A stretch of 9,400 bases of DNA from an uncultured Planctomycetales bacterium (GTDB lineage: Bacteria; Planctomycetota; Planctomycetia; Isosphaerales; Isosphaeraceae). Position numbers and translations under genes: made by a program. The notes below the pieces were generated by a model. That model saw only the letters and a program-made list of their open reading frames with translations, was not told where the DNA came from and made no database searches. The stretch covers positions 1 to 9,400 of the forward strand of contig CALKTZ010000712.1 of the NCBI GenBank assembly GCA_937997355.1, given 5' to 3'. Below are positions 1 to 6,187 of this stretch, piece by piece. Each line of letters opens with the position of its first letter. Position 1 is the first letter of the stretch.

Positions 1-3000
1 ACGCTGCACTTGGTCTTCGCGATTTCCTCGATCGCGATGCTGCTCGCCACGGCCTGGATGATCCTGGTGGACCACTTCCGCCCCTGGAAGCAGGTTCAGC
101 GGACGTTCCACTCGATCGAGCACGATAAGCTCGAAGTCGCCAAGGCCGAGAAGCTCGAAGAGCAGAAGACCAAGAATGCGGCTCAAATCGCGGATGTCGA
201 CAAGAAGATCGCCGAGGCCGAGGCGAAATCCGCGGAACGTTACGGCGAGCTTCGGAAGATCGACGCCGAACTCCGGAAACTGGAAGGCGCCAAGGATCGG
301 ATCGATACCGAGCGTCGCTTCAAGAAAGCCGAGCTCGATAGCCAGCGCAGCCTCTATGACGGCATGATCGATCGCGCCGAGGAGATCGCCGCCCGCAAGT
401 ATCTCGATACCGTCGTCGTGGCCTCGGAGAACCAGTTCAAGAAGCTCTCCGAGGATCTCGAAGCGGCCGAAGCCCAGCTCAAGGGCAAGCGAGCAGCCCG
501 GGAGGAACTCCTCGGCTATGTCGATAATCTCAAGAAAGAACGGGAGCGGCTCACCCGCGAGGCGGATCGCGTCAATCGACTCATCGAACAGAAAGACGCC
601 CAGTATTTCGGGTTGATGGCGAAGCTGCGAAGCCTCCCCCTCATCGACCTCGCCGCCCCGCCGACCAAGATCCAGCAGATCAGCCTCCCCGACCTGACGA
701 TCAACTACAACTTCAAGGAGGTCCCGCGCTACGATCGTTGCGGGACCTGTCACCAGGGGATCGACCGGATCGGCTACGACAAGAAAGCCTCCGGCGAGCC
801 GATGGATGCCGTGTTCGCCTCCCACCCGTTCCTGACCACCGGGGCGACGACCGTCGATCCCAGGGGCCAGACCGTCACCGCCGGGCTCTATCTCGACCCC
901 AACGGCCCCCACCCGATGAACAGCTTCGGTTGCACGATCTGCCACGGCGGGCAGGGGTCCGGGACCGACTTCACGTTCGCGTCCCACACGCCGAACGACC
1001 CGAAGCAAGAGGAAGAGTGGAAGGAGAAGCACGACTGGCAGCACGTCCATCACTGGGATTACCCGATGTATCAGAAGCGATTCATCGAGTCGACCTGCGT
1101 GAAGTGCCACCAGCAAGTGACCGACATCCCCCAGGCCGCGAAACTCCAGGCCGGCTATCAGCGCGTCGTGAAGTACGGCTGCACGGGATGTCACACGATC
1201 GGCGGCGAAGGGGTCGTCAGCCCCGACCTGACGGACGAACGCCAGGTCGGGCCGAATCTGTCCCACGTCGCATCCAAGACGTCCAAGGATTGGCTCGTGC
1301 GATGGATCAAGAACCCGCACGCATTCCGGCCCGATTCGCGGATGCCCCGGTTCTATGGACTCAACAACAACAACGGGCATGAAGATTGGCCGAAGAATCA
1401 CGCCGAAATCCAGGCGATCGCCCATTATCTCTTCGAGAAGAGCACCCCCCCCAAGGACTTCGTCGATCCCCCCGCCAATTCCGACGCCAAACGGGGCAAG
1501 GAAATCTTCCTCCAGAAAGGGTGCCTCGCCTGCCATCAGCACAAGCCTTACGAGGCTTCGCAAATCCAGCAGGCGGACGTGAACACCATCAATCCGGCAT
1601 ACAAGCCGGACCCGTCCCTGACGTTCGCCCCGGAAACCTTCCCCGCGGCGGTCCGCGAATACGCCAAGGCCGATTTCGGGCCGAATCTCTCCAATATCTC
1701 GGCCAAATTCCAGTCGAAGGAGCAAGGACATAAATTCCTCACCAACTGGATTCAGGCCCCCGAGCGCTATCACCCGAAGAGCCTGATGCCGAATCTCCAG
1801 CTCTCGCTCCAGGACTCGGCCGATATCGCCGCCTGGATCCTCACCGTCCCCGGCGAATGGCCCGTCAAGGTGGACGTCCCGGGGGTGGATTCGTCGGAGG
1901 TGAAAGCCTCCATCGACGACCTCGTGAAACTCTACGTCCAGAAGGGAGGGTTCCGAGGGAAGGATGGCAAACTGACCGTCGTTTCCTTGAGCGAGGTGAA
2001 CGACTTCGTCGAGAAGAAGCTCGGGACCGAGGAAAAACTCTCCTTCCTCGGCGAAAAGACGATCGGCCGCCTGGGTTGCTTCGGCTGCCATTCGATCCCC
2101 GGCTTCGAAAACGCCAAGCCGATTGGCACCCCCCTGAGCGATTGGGGACTCAAGAATCCGGCCCGGCTCGATTTCGGACACATCAAGGAATACATCGAGG
2201 AGCAGCCGGTCAACGACCAGGGGGGGCGAGACGGGACCGGCCCCGCCTTCCTGGAAGAGCTTGAAGGGCAGACGCGGATCGGCTTCCTCTATCAGAAGCT
2301 GCACCGCCCCCGCAGCTACGACTACTTGAAGAAGAGCGAGAAGTACAAGACGTGGGATGACCGGCTCCGGATGCCTCAATTCGCCTGGGCCAACGACGCC
2401 GACGCGGTCGAGGAGGTCATGACCTTCATCCTCGGCCTCACGGGAGAGAAGGTGAACAGCAAATATCTCCCGCTCAAGGGGCGCAAGGGCGAAGGGCAAC
2501 TGGCGATCGCGCAAGGGGCCAAGCTCCTCAATCGATTCAACTGCGCGGGCTGCCACGTCCTGGAAATGCCGAAGTTCACCCTCCCCCCCGGGACCAAGGT
2601 GGCCGAGGCGTTCACCGACTTCAAAACCAATCTCCGAGCGTCTTACTCCTCGCGGGCGACCGACTTCCTGAACGATTCTCTCGGCGAGTTCTTGCCCGGT
2701 CTCACGTACGACTCCAAGAAGAAGCTTGGTGCCGACCAGATCGAATCCGAACTCGGAGTGAAGCCCGACGACGGGACCTCCGTCACGATCGAAGGGATGC
2801 CGATCGGCCTGCTCGAGAACGAGTTGAGCATCCAACTCTGGAGGCCGGTCACGATCCGCGGCTACACGTTCAACACCGGCGATATCGTCACGCTCGACCA
2901 GACCAAGATCCAGAAGACCCCGGCGGTCGGCGGCGACTTCGCCTGGCTCTACTCGACCTATCAGGTCGAGCAAACCGGCTCGACGGTGGACACCTTCTGG

Positions 3001-3669
3001 AATCGCCTCCCGCCGCCGCTCCTCCGGGAAGGGAACAAGGTCCAGACTCCCTGGCTCATGTCCTTCCTCAAGGATCCTTATCCGATCCGCCCGGCCGCTC
3101 AACTTCGGATGCCCAAGTTCCACTACGGCGCGACTCCGGACGGCCAGGCGAAGGAGACCGAGGAGTTGGCGAATTACTTCGCCGCCCGGGACCGCGCGGA
3201 ATATCCCTATCAGTCGATTCCGGAGCGGACGGAAAGCTATCTGGCCTCGAAGGAGAAGGCCCATGCGGACTATCTCAGCTCGGGCTGGACGATGATGGCG
3301 AACAAGGCGTCGCCCTGCATCCAGTGCCATGCCATCGGGACGTTCAAGCCGTCCGGGGGAAGCCAGGTCGTCAACGGCCCCGATCTCCGTCAAGTCGGCT
3401 CGCGATTCCGGCCGGGATACCTCGAAACCTGGCTGGCCAATCCCCGACGCCTCGTCCCTTACACGGCCATGCCGCAAAACATCGCCCCCCATGGGAAACT
3501 CCCATTCCCGGTTCCCAAAGATTTCGAGGAGAAGTCGATTGACGTTGTCAGGGCGATTCGAGACACGCTCCTCAACTACATCAATGCGGTCGAACAGCAA
3601 CTCGCCACCGCCAAGCCGGAAGCGCCCAAGGCGGCCATGAATGTCAAGGCGAACGGAGGATCGGAGTAA
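1..3669 (+). CDS. Membrane-anchored coiled-coil octahaem c-type cytochrome (5' end outside window)
   Basis: The frame is open from the first base, and the codons before the TTG at 10 continue a hydrophobic stretch, so the true start lies upstream. What is visible: one membrane helix (about 10-72), probably a signal anchor; a charged Lys/Glu/Ala coiled coil (about 100-640); then eight CXXCH haem sites with first Cys codons at 739, 931, 1096, 1180, 1522, 2077, 2542 and 3316. The last five are each followed by a Met-Pro motif (Met codons 1342, 1786, 2371, 3109, 3469), as in class I cytochrome c, where that Met is the distal ligand. The first three lack one and form an N-terminal cluster. This implies covalent haem attachment outside the cytoplasmic membrane and electron transfer. 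Similar proteins in planctomycetes lie, as I recall, near Rieske/cytochrome b genes, so a quinol:cytochrome c reductase role is plausible but inferred. The family call is firm, the partner is not. Confidence 0.93.
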   Translation, partial: TLHLVFAISSIAMLLATAWMILVDHFRPWKQVQRTFHSIEHDKLEVAKAEKLEEQKTKNAAQIADVDKKIAEAEAKSAERYGELRKIDAELRKLEGAKDRIDTERRFKKAELDSQRSLYDGMIDRAEEIAARKYLDTVVVASENQFKKLSEDLEAAEAQLKGKRAAREELLGYVDNLKKERERLTREADRVNRLIEQKDAQYFGLMAKLRSLPLIDLAAPPTKIQQISLPDLTINYNFKEVPRYDRCGTCHQGIDRIGYDKKASGEPMDAVFASHPFLTTGATTVDPRGQTVTAGLYLDPNGPHPMNSFGCTICHGGQGSGTDFTFASHTPNDPKQEEEWKEKHDWQHVHHWDYPMYQKRFIESTCVKCHQQVTDIPQAAKLQAGYQRVVKYGCTGCHTIGGEGVVSPDLTDERQVGPNLSHVASKTSKDWLVRWIKNPHAFRPDSRMPRFYGLNNNNGHEDWPKNHAEIQAIAHYLFEKSTPPKDFVDPPANSDAKRGKEIFLQKGCLACHQHKPYEASQIQQADVNTINPAYKPDPSLTFAPETFPAAVREYAKADFGPNLSNISAKFQSKEQGHKFLTNWIQAPERYHPKSLMPNLQLSLQDSADIAAWILTVPGEWPVKVDVPGVDSSEVKASIDDLVKLYVQKGGFRGKDGKLTVVSLSEVNDFVEKKLGTEEKLSFLGEKTIGRLGCFGCHSIPGFENAKPIGTPLSDWGLKNPARLDFGHIKEYIEEQPVNDQGGRDGTGPAFLEELEGQTRIGFLYQKLHRPRSYDYLKKSEKYKTWDDRLRMPQFAWANDADAVEEVMTFILGLTGEKVNSKYLPLKGRKGEGQLAIAQGAKLLNRFNCAGCHVLEMPKFTLPPGTKVAEAFTDFKTNLRASYSSRATDFLNDSLGEFLPGLTYDSKKKLGADQIESELGVKPDDGTSVTIEGMPIGLLENELSIQLWRPVTIRGYTFNTGDIVTLDQTKIQKTPAVGGDFAWLYSTYQVEQTGSTVDTFWNRLPPPLLREGNKVQTPWLMSFLKDPYPIRPAAQLRMPKFHYGATPDGQAKETEELANYFAARDRAEYPYQSIPERTESYLASKEKAHADYLSSGWTMMANKASPCIQCHAIGTFKPSGGSQVVNGPDLRQVGSRFRPGYLETWLANPRRLVPYTAMPQNIAPHGKLPFPVPKDFEEKSIDVVRAIRDTLLNYINAVEQQLATAKPEAPKAAMNVKANGGSE

Positions 3670-3694
3670 TCGCGGAACCTCGAAATCTCGCGAT
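3669..3694 (+). other. Short hairpin at the cytochrome/lipoprotein gene junction
   Basis: ATCGCG (3669-3674) pairs with CGCGAT (3689-3694) around a 14-base loop, beginning on the last base of the cytochrome stop codon TAA (3667-3669). A competing pairing, GGATCG (3658-3663) with CGATCC (3691-3696), shares the right arm. No U-tract follows, so it is unlikely to be an intrinsic terminator. With only 71 bases between the genes, it could be an mRNA stability or processing element within one operon transcript, or chance in GC-rich DNA. Confidence 0.3.
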
Positions 3695-3728
3695 CCGATA
3701 CCCAACTGAGCCACTCGAAGTTTCTACC

Positions 3729-3735
3729 AGGAGAG
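3729..3735 (+). promoter_or_regulatory. Ribosome binding site of the lipoprotein gene
   Basis: AGGAGAG lies 5 bases before the ATG at 3741. It is a strong Shine-Dalgarno match and fixes this start, which also gives a complete lipoprotein signal peptide. Confidence 0.8.
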
Positions 3736-3740
3736 ATCCG

Positions 3741-4700
3741 ATGCCACGGCTTCTGAATTCCAAATTTGCCCTCGCCAGTCTGAGCCTTTCGACGACGCTC
3801 GGTCTGGCCCTCACCGGATGCGGCGGTTCGGGCCCTCAGGTGGGGGATGCGACCGTCTTCCCGGAGCCGGGGGTTAATGTCTCGGCGCCAGCGGCAGCCC
3901 CGAAGTCGGGCGCGAATGCCCCGGCCGGCTCGACCGCGGGGGCTACGCCGGAGGCCACGTCGACCTCGCCATCGGCTCCGTCAGCCCCGGTGAAAGCGGA
4001 AGGCTGGGGCACCCTCAAGGGCCAGATTACTTTCTCCGGCGACGTCCCGGCCGTCAAAGTCCTTCAGGAAAAAGGGAAGGCCGAGAAAGATCCCGAGTAT
4101 TGCGCGAAGGATGCCCCCATCCTTTCCGAGGCCCTCATCGTCGATGGCGCCTCGAAGGGGGTCAAGAATGTCCTGGTTTACCTGAGCAAGCCGACCGCCG
4201 TGAATCCGGAGGCCAAGAAAGCCCAGAAGGAAGCGACCCCGGTTTTCGACCAGATCAAGTGTACGTTCGAGCCTCACGTGATGGGGATGATGGCGGAAGA
4301 GGCCATCACCCTCAAGTCGAGCGACGCGGTCAACCACAACGTGAACGTCAAGCTCAAGAACAGCTCATACAACGCGACGATCGGCCCGAACGGCTCGGCC
4401 CCCTTCACCCCCTCCGGAGCCGAGCGTACCCCGGGCGCGGTGGTTTGCGATATCCACCCCTGGATGAAATCCTACTGGATGGTGCTCGACCACCCGTATT
4501 ATGCCGTGACCGATGCCAAGGGGAATTTCGAGATCAAGAACGTCCCCGCCGGAACCCAGAAGGTGGTCGTCTGGCAAGAATCCGTAACCGGCCCCGGATT
4601 CGTTTCGGCTCCCTCCGGCGATGATGTGGTGATCAAGGCCGGGGATACCGTCACCAAGGATTTCAAGATCGACGCCGGCAAGATTCGCGCCGGCCAGTAA
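3741..4700 (+). CDS. Lipoprotein with cupredoxin-like domain and C-terminal carboxypeptidase-regulatory-like fold
   Basis: A 319-residue protein. Residues 1-26 are a signal peptide ending in lipobox LTGC, so Cys27 should be lipidated and the protein membrane-tethered. Residues 28-86 are a Pro/Ala/Ser/Gly linker. From about 88 there is a beta-rich domain with Cys121, a C-x4-H pair (Cys174, His179), an HN motif (His199) and CDIHPWM (Cys226, His229, Met232). His, Cys, His and Met in this order match the ligands of a type 1 copper site, though Cys-x2-His-x2-Met is tighter than plastocyanin's Cys-x2-His-x4-Met. After it, the block from DHPYYAVTD to VWQE resembles the beta-sandwich often named carboxypeptidase regulatory-like. 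Such proteins are often annotated as plastocyanin- or methylamine-utilisation-like. The position 71 bases after the cytochrome gene suggests co-transcription and a shared electron-transfer role, which is inference. Copper binding is not proven; a structural role is possible. A paralogue lies at 5003. Confidence 0.88.
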   Translation: MPRLLNSKFALASLSLSTTLGLALTGCGGSGPQVGDATVFPEPGVNVSAPAAAPKSGANAPAGSTAGATPEATSTSPSAPSAPVKAEGWGTLKGQITFSGDVPAVKVLQEKGKAEKDPEYCAKDAPILSEALIVDGASKGVKNVLVYLSKPTAVNPEAKKAQKEATPVFDQIKCTFEPHVMGMMAEEAITLKSSDAVNHNVNVKLKNSSYNATIGPNGSAPFTPSGAERTPGAVVCDIHPWMKSYWMVLDHPYYAVTDAKGNFEIKNVPAGTQKVVVWQESVTGPGFVSAPSGDDVVIKAGDTVTKDFKIDAGKIRAGQ

Positions 4701-4751
4701 TCGTCCGGAAGCAAGGTTGCTTCTCCCATTCCGGGCGATAACAATCCGTAA

Positions 4752-4800
4752 AACGGGCCGTCCTCTCGTCCATCGACGAAGGGACGGCCCGTTGTGTTGA
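4752..4800 (+). terminator. Intrinsic-type terminator after the lipoprotein gene
   Basis: AACGGGCCGTCC (4752-4763) pairs with GGACGGCCCGTT (4782-4793) over 12 base pairs, topped by a further 5-pair stem (4766-4770 with 4775-4779) and a four-base CATC loop. The following bases TTGTGTTG are only moderately T-rich, so it may be a weak terminator or an mRNA 3'-end stabiliser. It starts 52 bases after the stop codon, separating the cytochrome/lipoprotein unit from the next gene. Confidence 0.75.
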
Positions 4801-4913
4801 CGGTAGAGTCGGAACCCCTCTTGATACAACCCGGCAGGAAGGGGTTGTCTTGAGAGCCCCTGAAACGTGATCATTGAGAAGTCAGCGGCAGACTCCGCTT
4901 GCGTACCCTCCTC

Positions 4914-4973
4914 GTTCGAGACGGAGACGACCTTGGAAGCCCCAAGGTACCCGCCATAGGCTCCATCTCGAAC
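4914..4973 (+). promoter_or_regulatory. Nested stem structure in the leader of the secreted cupredoxin-like gene
   Basis: GTTCGAGA (4914-4921) pairs with TCTCGAAC (4966-4973). After one C/A mismatch, GGAG (4923-4926) pairs with CTCC (4961-4964). Enclosed is a separate hairpin, ACCTTGG (4930-4936) with CCAAGGT (4942-4948) and a five-base AAGCC loop. An asymmetric, unpaired-looking 12-base segment (4949-4960) remains on the 3' side. The structure ends 29 bases before the ATG at 5003 and no U-tract follows, so it is not a terminator. It could be a cis-acting leader RNA, a protein-binding site, or an mRNA stabiliser. It matches no riboswitch class I recognise; the function is unknown. Confidence 0.5.
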
Positions 4974-5002
4974 TCAACGTTTTTGACAGGTAATCCGCGA
5001 TC

Positions 5003-5842
5003 ATGACGACTTTGCGTAAACCTTGGAGTTCTCGGATGGTTCGGACGGCCCTGAGTCTTACCGTCATCGGCCTAACCTCGGCACTCGTGGGCACCCCCTC
5101 GGCTTCGGCCGGGCCGGTTCCCGTCTCGGTTCTGGCGGCCGCGGCAACGGGCCAGGGACACGGGACGATCAAGGGGAGATTGGTCTGGGGAGGATCGCAA
5201 ATCCCCGAACCCAAGGTTGAAGAAGCCCAGGGTAAGGCCAAGAAGGATCCAGAAGTTTGCGCCAAGGACGGCCCGATCCTTTCCAAGGAATTGGTGATCA
5301 ATCCCGCCAATAAAGGGGTTGCCAACGGATTCGCCTATCTCGTGCGTCCCAAGGGCTCGAATCCGGCCGCCCTGGCCGAATTGCTGAAGAAGAGCCCGAA
5401 GGTCGAGATCGACCAGAAGGGCTGCGAATTCCTGCCGCACTGCGTGGCCATCAATAATCAGCAACTCATGATCTTCAAGTCGAGCGACCCGGCCAGTCAC
5501 AACGTCCGCTATTCCGGCTTCAACAACGCCGCCTTCAATCAGACCATCCCGCCGAATGCTTCGGTCGAGCGCAATTTCGTCCCCGAGCGCCTGCCGATTC
5601 CGGTCGCTTGCGACATTCATCCCTGGATGAAGGCGTACGTGATGGTCTTCGATCATCCGTTCTTCGCGGTCACCCAACCCGACGGCTCATTCGAAATCAA
5701 GGGAGTTCCGGTCGGGAAGCAGAAGTTCGTCCTCTGGCAGGAGAAGGTCGGCTTCGTCACGGCGAACCGAGGTGCGGGGATCGAAGTCGAGATCAAGCCG
5801 GATGCCGTGACTGATCTCGGCGACGTGAAGATGGGCAAATAA
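5003..5842 (+). CDS. Secreted cupredoxin-like protein, paralogue of the upstream lipoprotein
   Basis: A 279-residue protein. Residues 1-36 form a Sec-type signal peptide with a likely cut after ASA (34-36). There is no lipobox, so unlike its neighbour it should be soluble. The mature part repeats the same blocks in the same order: a GTIKG strand, CAKDGPILS (Cys86), a C-x4-H pair (Cys141, His146), SSDPASHNV (His166), CDIHPWM (Cys213, His216, Met219), and DHPFFAVTQPDGSFEIKGVP near the C-terminus. His166, Cys213, His216 and Met219 are the candidate type 1 copper ligands. It lacks the Pro/Ala linker of the lipoprotein and has an extra Cys147 next to His146. Tandem duplication is the simplest origin. 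A role as a diffusible electron carrier beside the cytochrome is inference. The start ATG has only a weak upstream AGG, and a structured leader precedes it, so translation may be regulated. Confidence 0.88.
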   Translation: MTTLRKPWSSRMVRTALSLTVIGLTSALVGTPSASAGPVPVSVLAAAATGQGHGTIKGRLVWGGSQIPEPKVEEAQGKAKKDPEVCAKDGPILSKELVINPANKGVANGFAYLVRPKGSNPAALAELLKKSPKVEIDQKGCEFLPHCVAINNQQLMIFKSSDPASHNVRYSGFNNAAFNQTIPPNASVERNFVPERLPIPVACDIHPWMKAYVMVFDHPFFAVTQPDGSFEIKGVPVGKQKFVLWQEKVGFVTANRGAGIEVEIKPDAVTDLGDVKMGK

Positions 5843-6005
5843 TTCCGTTGCGATTGTTCCCCCATCGCCGCTCCTTGCGGATACCAGGTCTTGGCGGTTC
5901 TCGTTCTCGATCGGCTCGTGTTGCACGGATGCCACGATGGAGCACCGTGGAGTTCAGAGCCGCCGAGGCCAAATTGCTATCCGCATCTTTCTTGATTGAG
6001 TTGTC

Positions 6006-6011
6006 TATAAT
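6006..6011 (+). promoter_or_regulatory. Candidate -10 box (TATAAT)
   Basis: A perfect TATAAT sits in an AT-rich island in an otherwise GC-rich window, with TG two bases upstream of it (not the canonical one-base extended -10 gap). No good -35 is at 16-18 bases: TTGATT at 5992 is only 8 bases away and TTGCTA at 5974 is 26 away. If active, the transcript would start near 6018 and meet the terminator after about 95 bases. Confidence 0.4.
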
Positions 6012-6078
6012 ATCAAAATCAAAAACGAGTATCGTTCCCGGCGAGCGTGGTTTTGATCCTGGACTCTTGAAACGTGGG

Positions 6079-6115
6079 AACCCTTCGTGACTCCACCGAA
6101 GGGTTTTTTGTTTTT
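6079..6115 (+). terminator. Strong Rho-independent terminator
   Basis: AACCCTTCG (6079-6087) pairs with CGAAGGGTT (6097-6105) over nine base pairs with a nine-base loop, followed by TTTTTTGTTTTT (6104-6115). The U-tract is only on the plus-strand exit side, so it stops plus-strand transcription. It ends 72 bases before the ABC-F start codon. It may close the cupredoxin transcript, which would then have a 3' end of over 230 bases, or a short RNA started near 6018, or act as an attenuator for the ABC-F gene. Confidence 0.88.
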
Positions 6116-6136
6116 CGCTGACCTCGCCGACCGCTG

Positions 6137-6142
6137 CATAAT
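6137..6142 (+). promoter_or_regulatory. Candidate -10 box of the ABC-F gene
   Basis: CATAAT, preceded directly by TG, lies after the terminator and 45 bases before the ATG. A start near 6149 would give a leader of about 39 bases. No clear -35 is seen. This is the simple alternative to transcription from the box at 6006. Confidence 0.3.
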
Positions 6143-6187
6143 TACCTGAAAATTAGACGAAGACATTGGCAGGAGAGTGTCCAGACG

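Larger units (their letters stand above)
4701..5002. other. 302-base structured intergenic region between the two paralogues
   Basis: No convincing gene is seen here. In order it holds: a small hairpin just after the lipoprotein stop codon (GAAGCA at 4708-4713 with TGCTTC at 4718-4723); the terminator-like hairpin 4752-4793; two mutually exclusive stems sharing one arm (AACCCCT 4813-4819 with AGGGGTT 4840-4846, or ACAACCC 4826-4832 with GGGTTGT 4842-4848); a small AGCGG/CCGCT hairpin (4884-4899); and the nested structure 4914-4973. A promoter for the downstream gene is expected but not clear. TTGACG at 4797-4802 and a TGaTACAAC extended -10-like string at 4822-4830 exist, but their spacing (22 bases) is poor. 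Confidence 0.6.
5843..6187. other. 345-base intergenic region with AT-rich island, promoter-like box and terminator
   Basis: No convincing protein gene is seen. The first 150 bases are GC-rich with only weak hairpins (for example CCACG 5932-5936 with CGTGG 5946-5950) and no U-tract terminator right after the cupredoxin gene. From about 5970 the composition turns AT-rich: TATAAT at 6006-6011, an inverted repeat ATCAAAA (6012-6018) / TTTTGAT (6051-6057), the strong terminator at 6079-6115, and a second -10-like CATAAT at 6137-6142. The ABC-F ribosome binding site follows. Confidence 0.6.

Noticed and set aside
738..1382. Open frame of 214 codons overlapping the cytochrome in another plus-strand frame.
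   Set aside because: The product is Arg/Pro-rich with no domain; the cytochrome frame carries four haem sites here.
4983..4988. Perfect TTGACA -35-like hexamer upstream of the secreted cupredoxin-like gene.
   Set aside because: The matching -10 would fall inside the coding region after the ATG at 5003, and no TATAAT-like string is there.
5992..6011. TTGATT plus TATAAT as a complete promoter.
   Set aside because: The spacing is 8 bases; sigma-70-type promoters need about 16-18. Only the -10 is kept as a candidate.
6051..6066. TTTGATCCTGG followed by ACTC, resembling the conserved 5' end of 16S rRNA.
   Set aside because: The match is only about 11 bases, and the bases after it do not resemble 16S rRNA; a terminator follows within 40 bases. 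Chance similarity.
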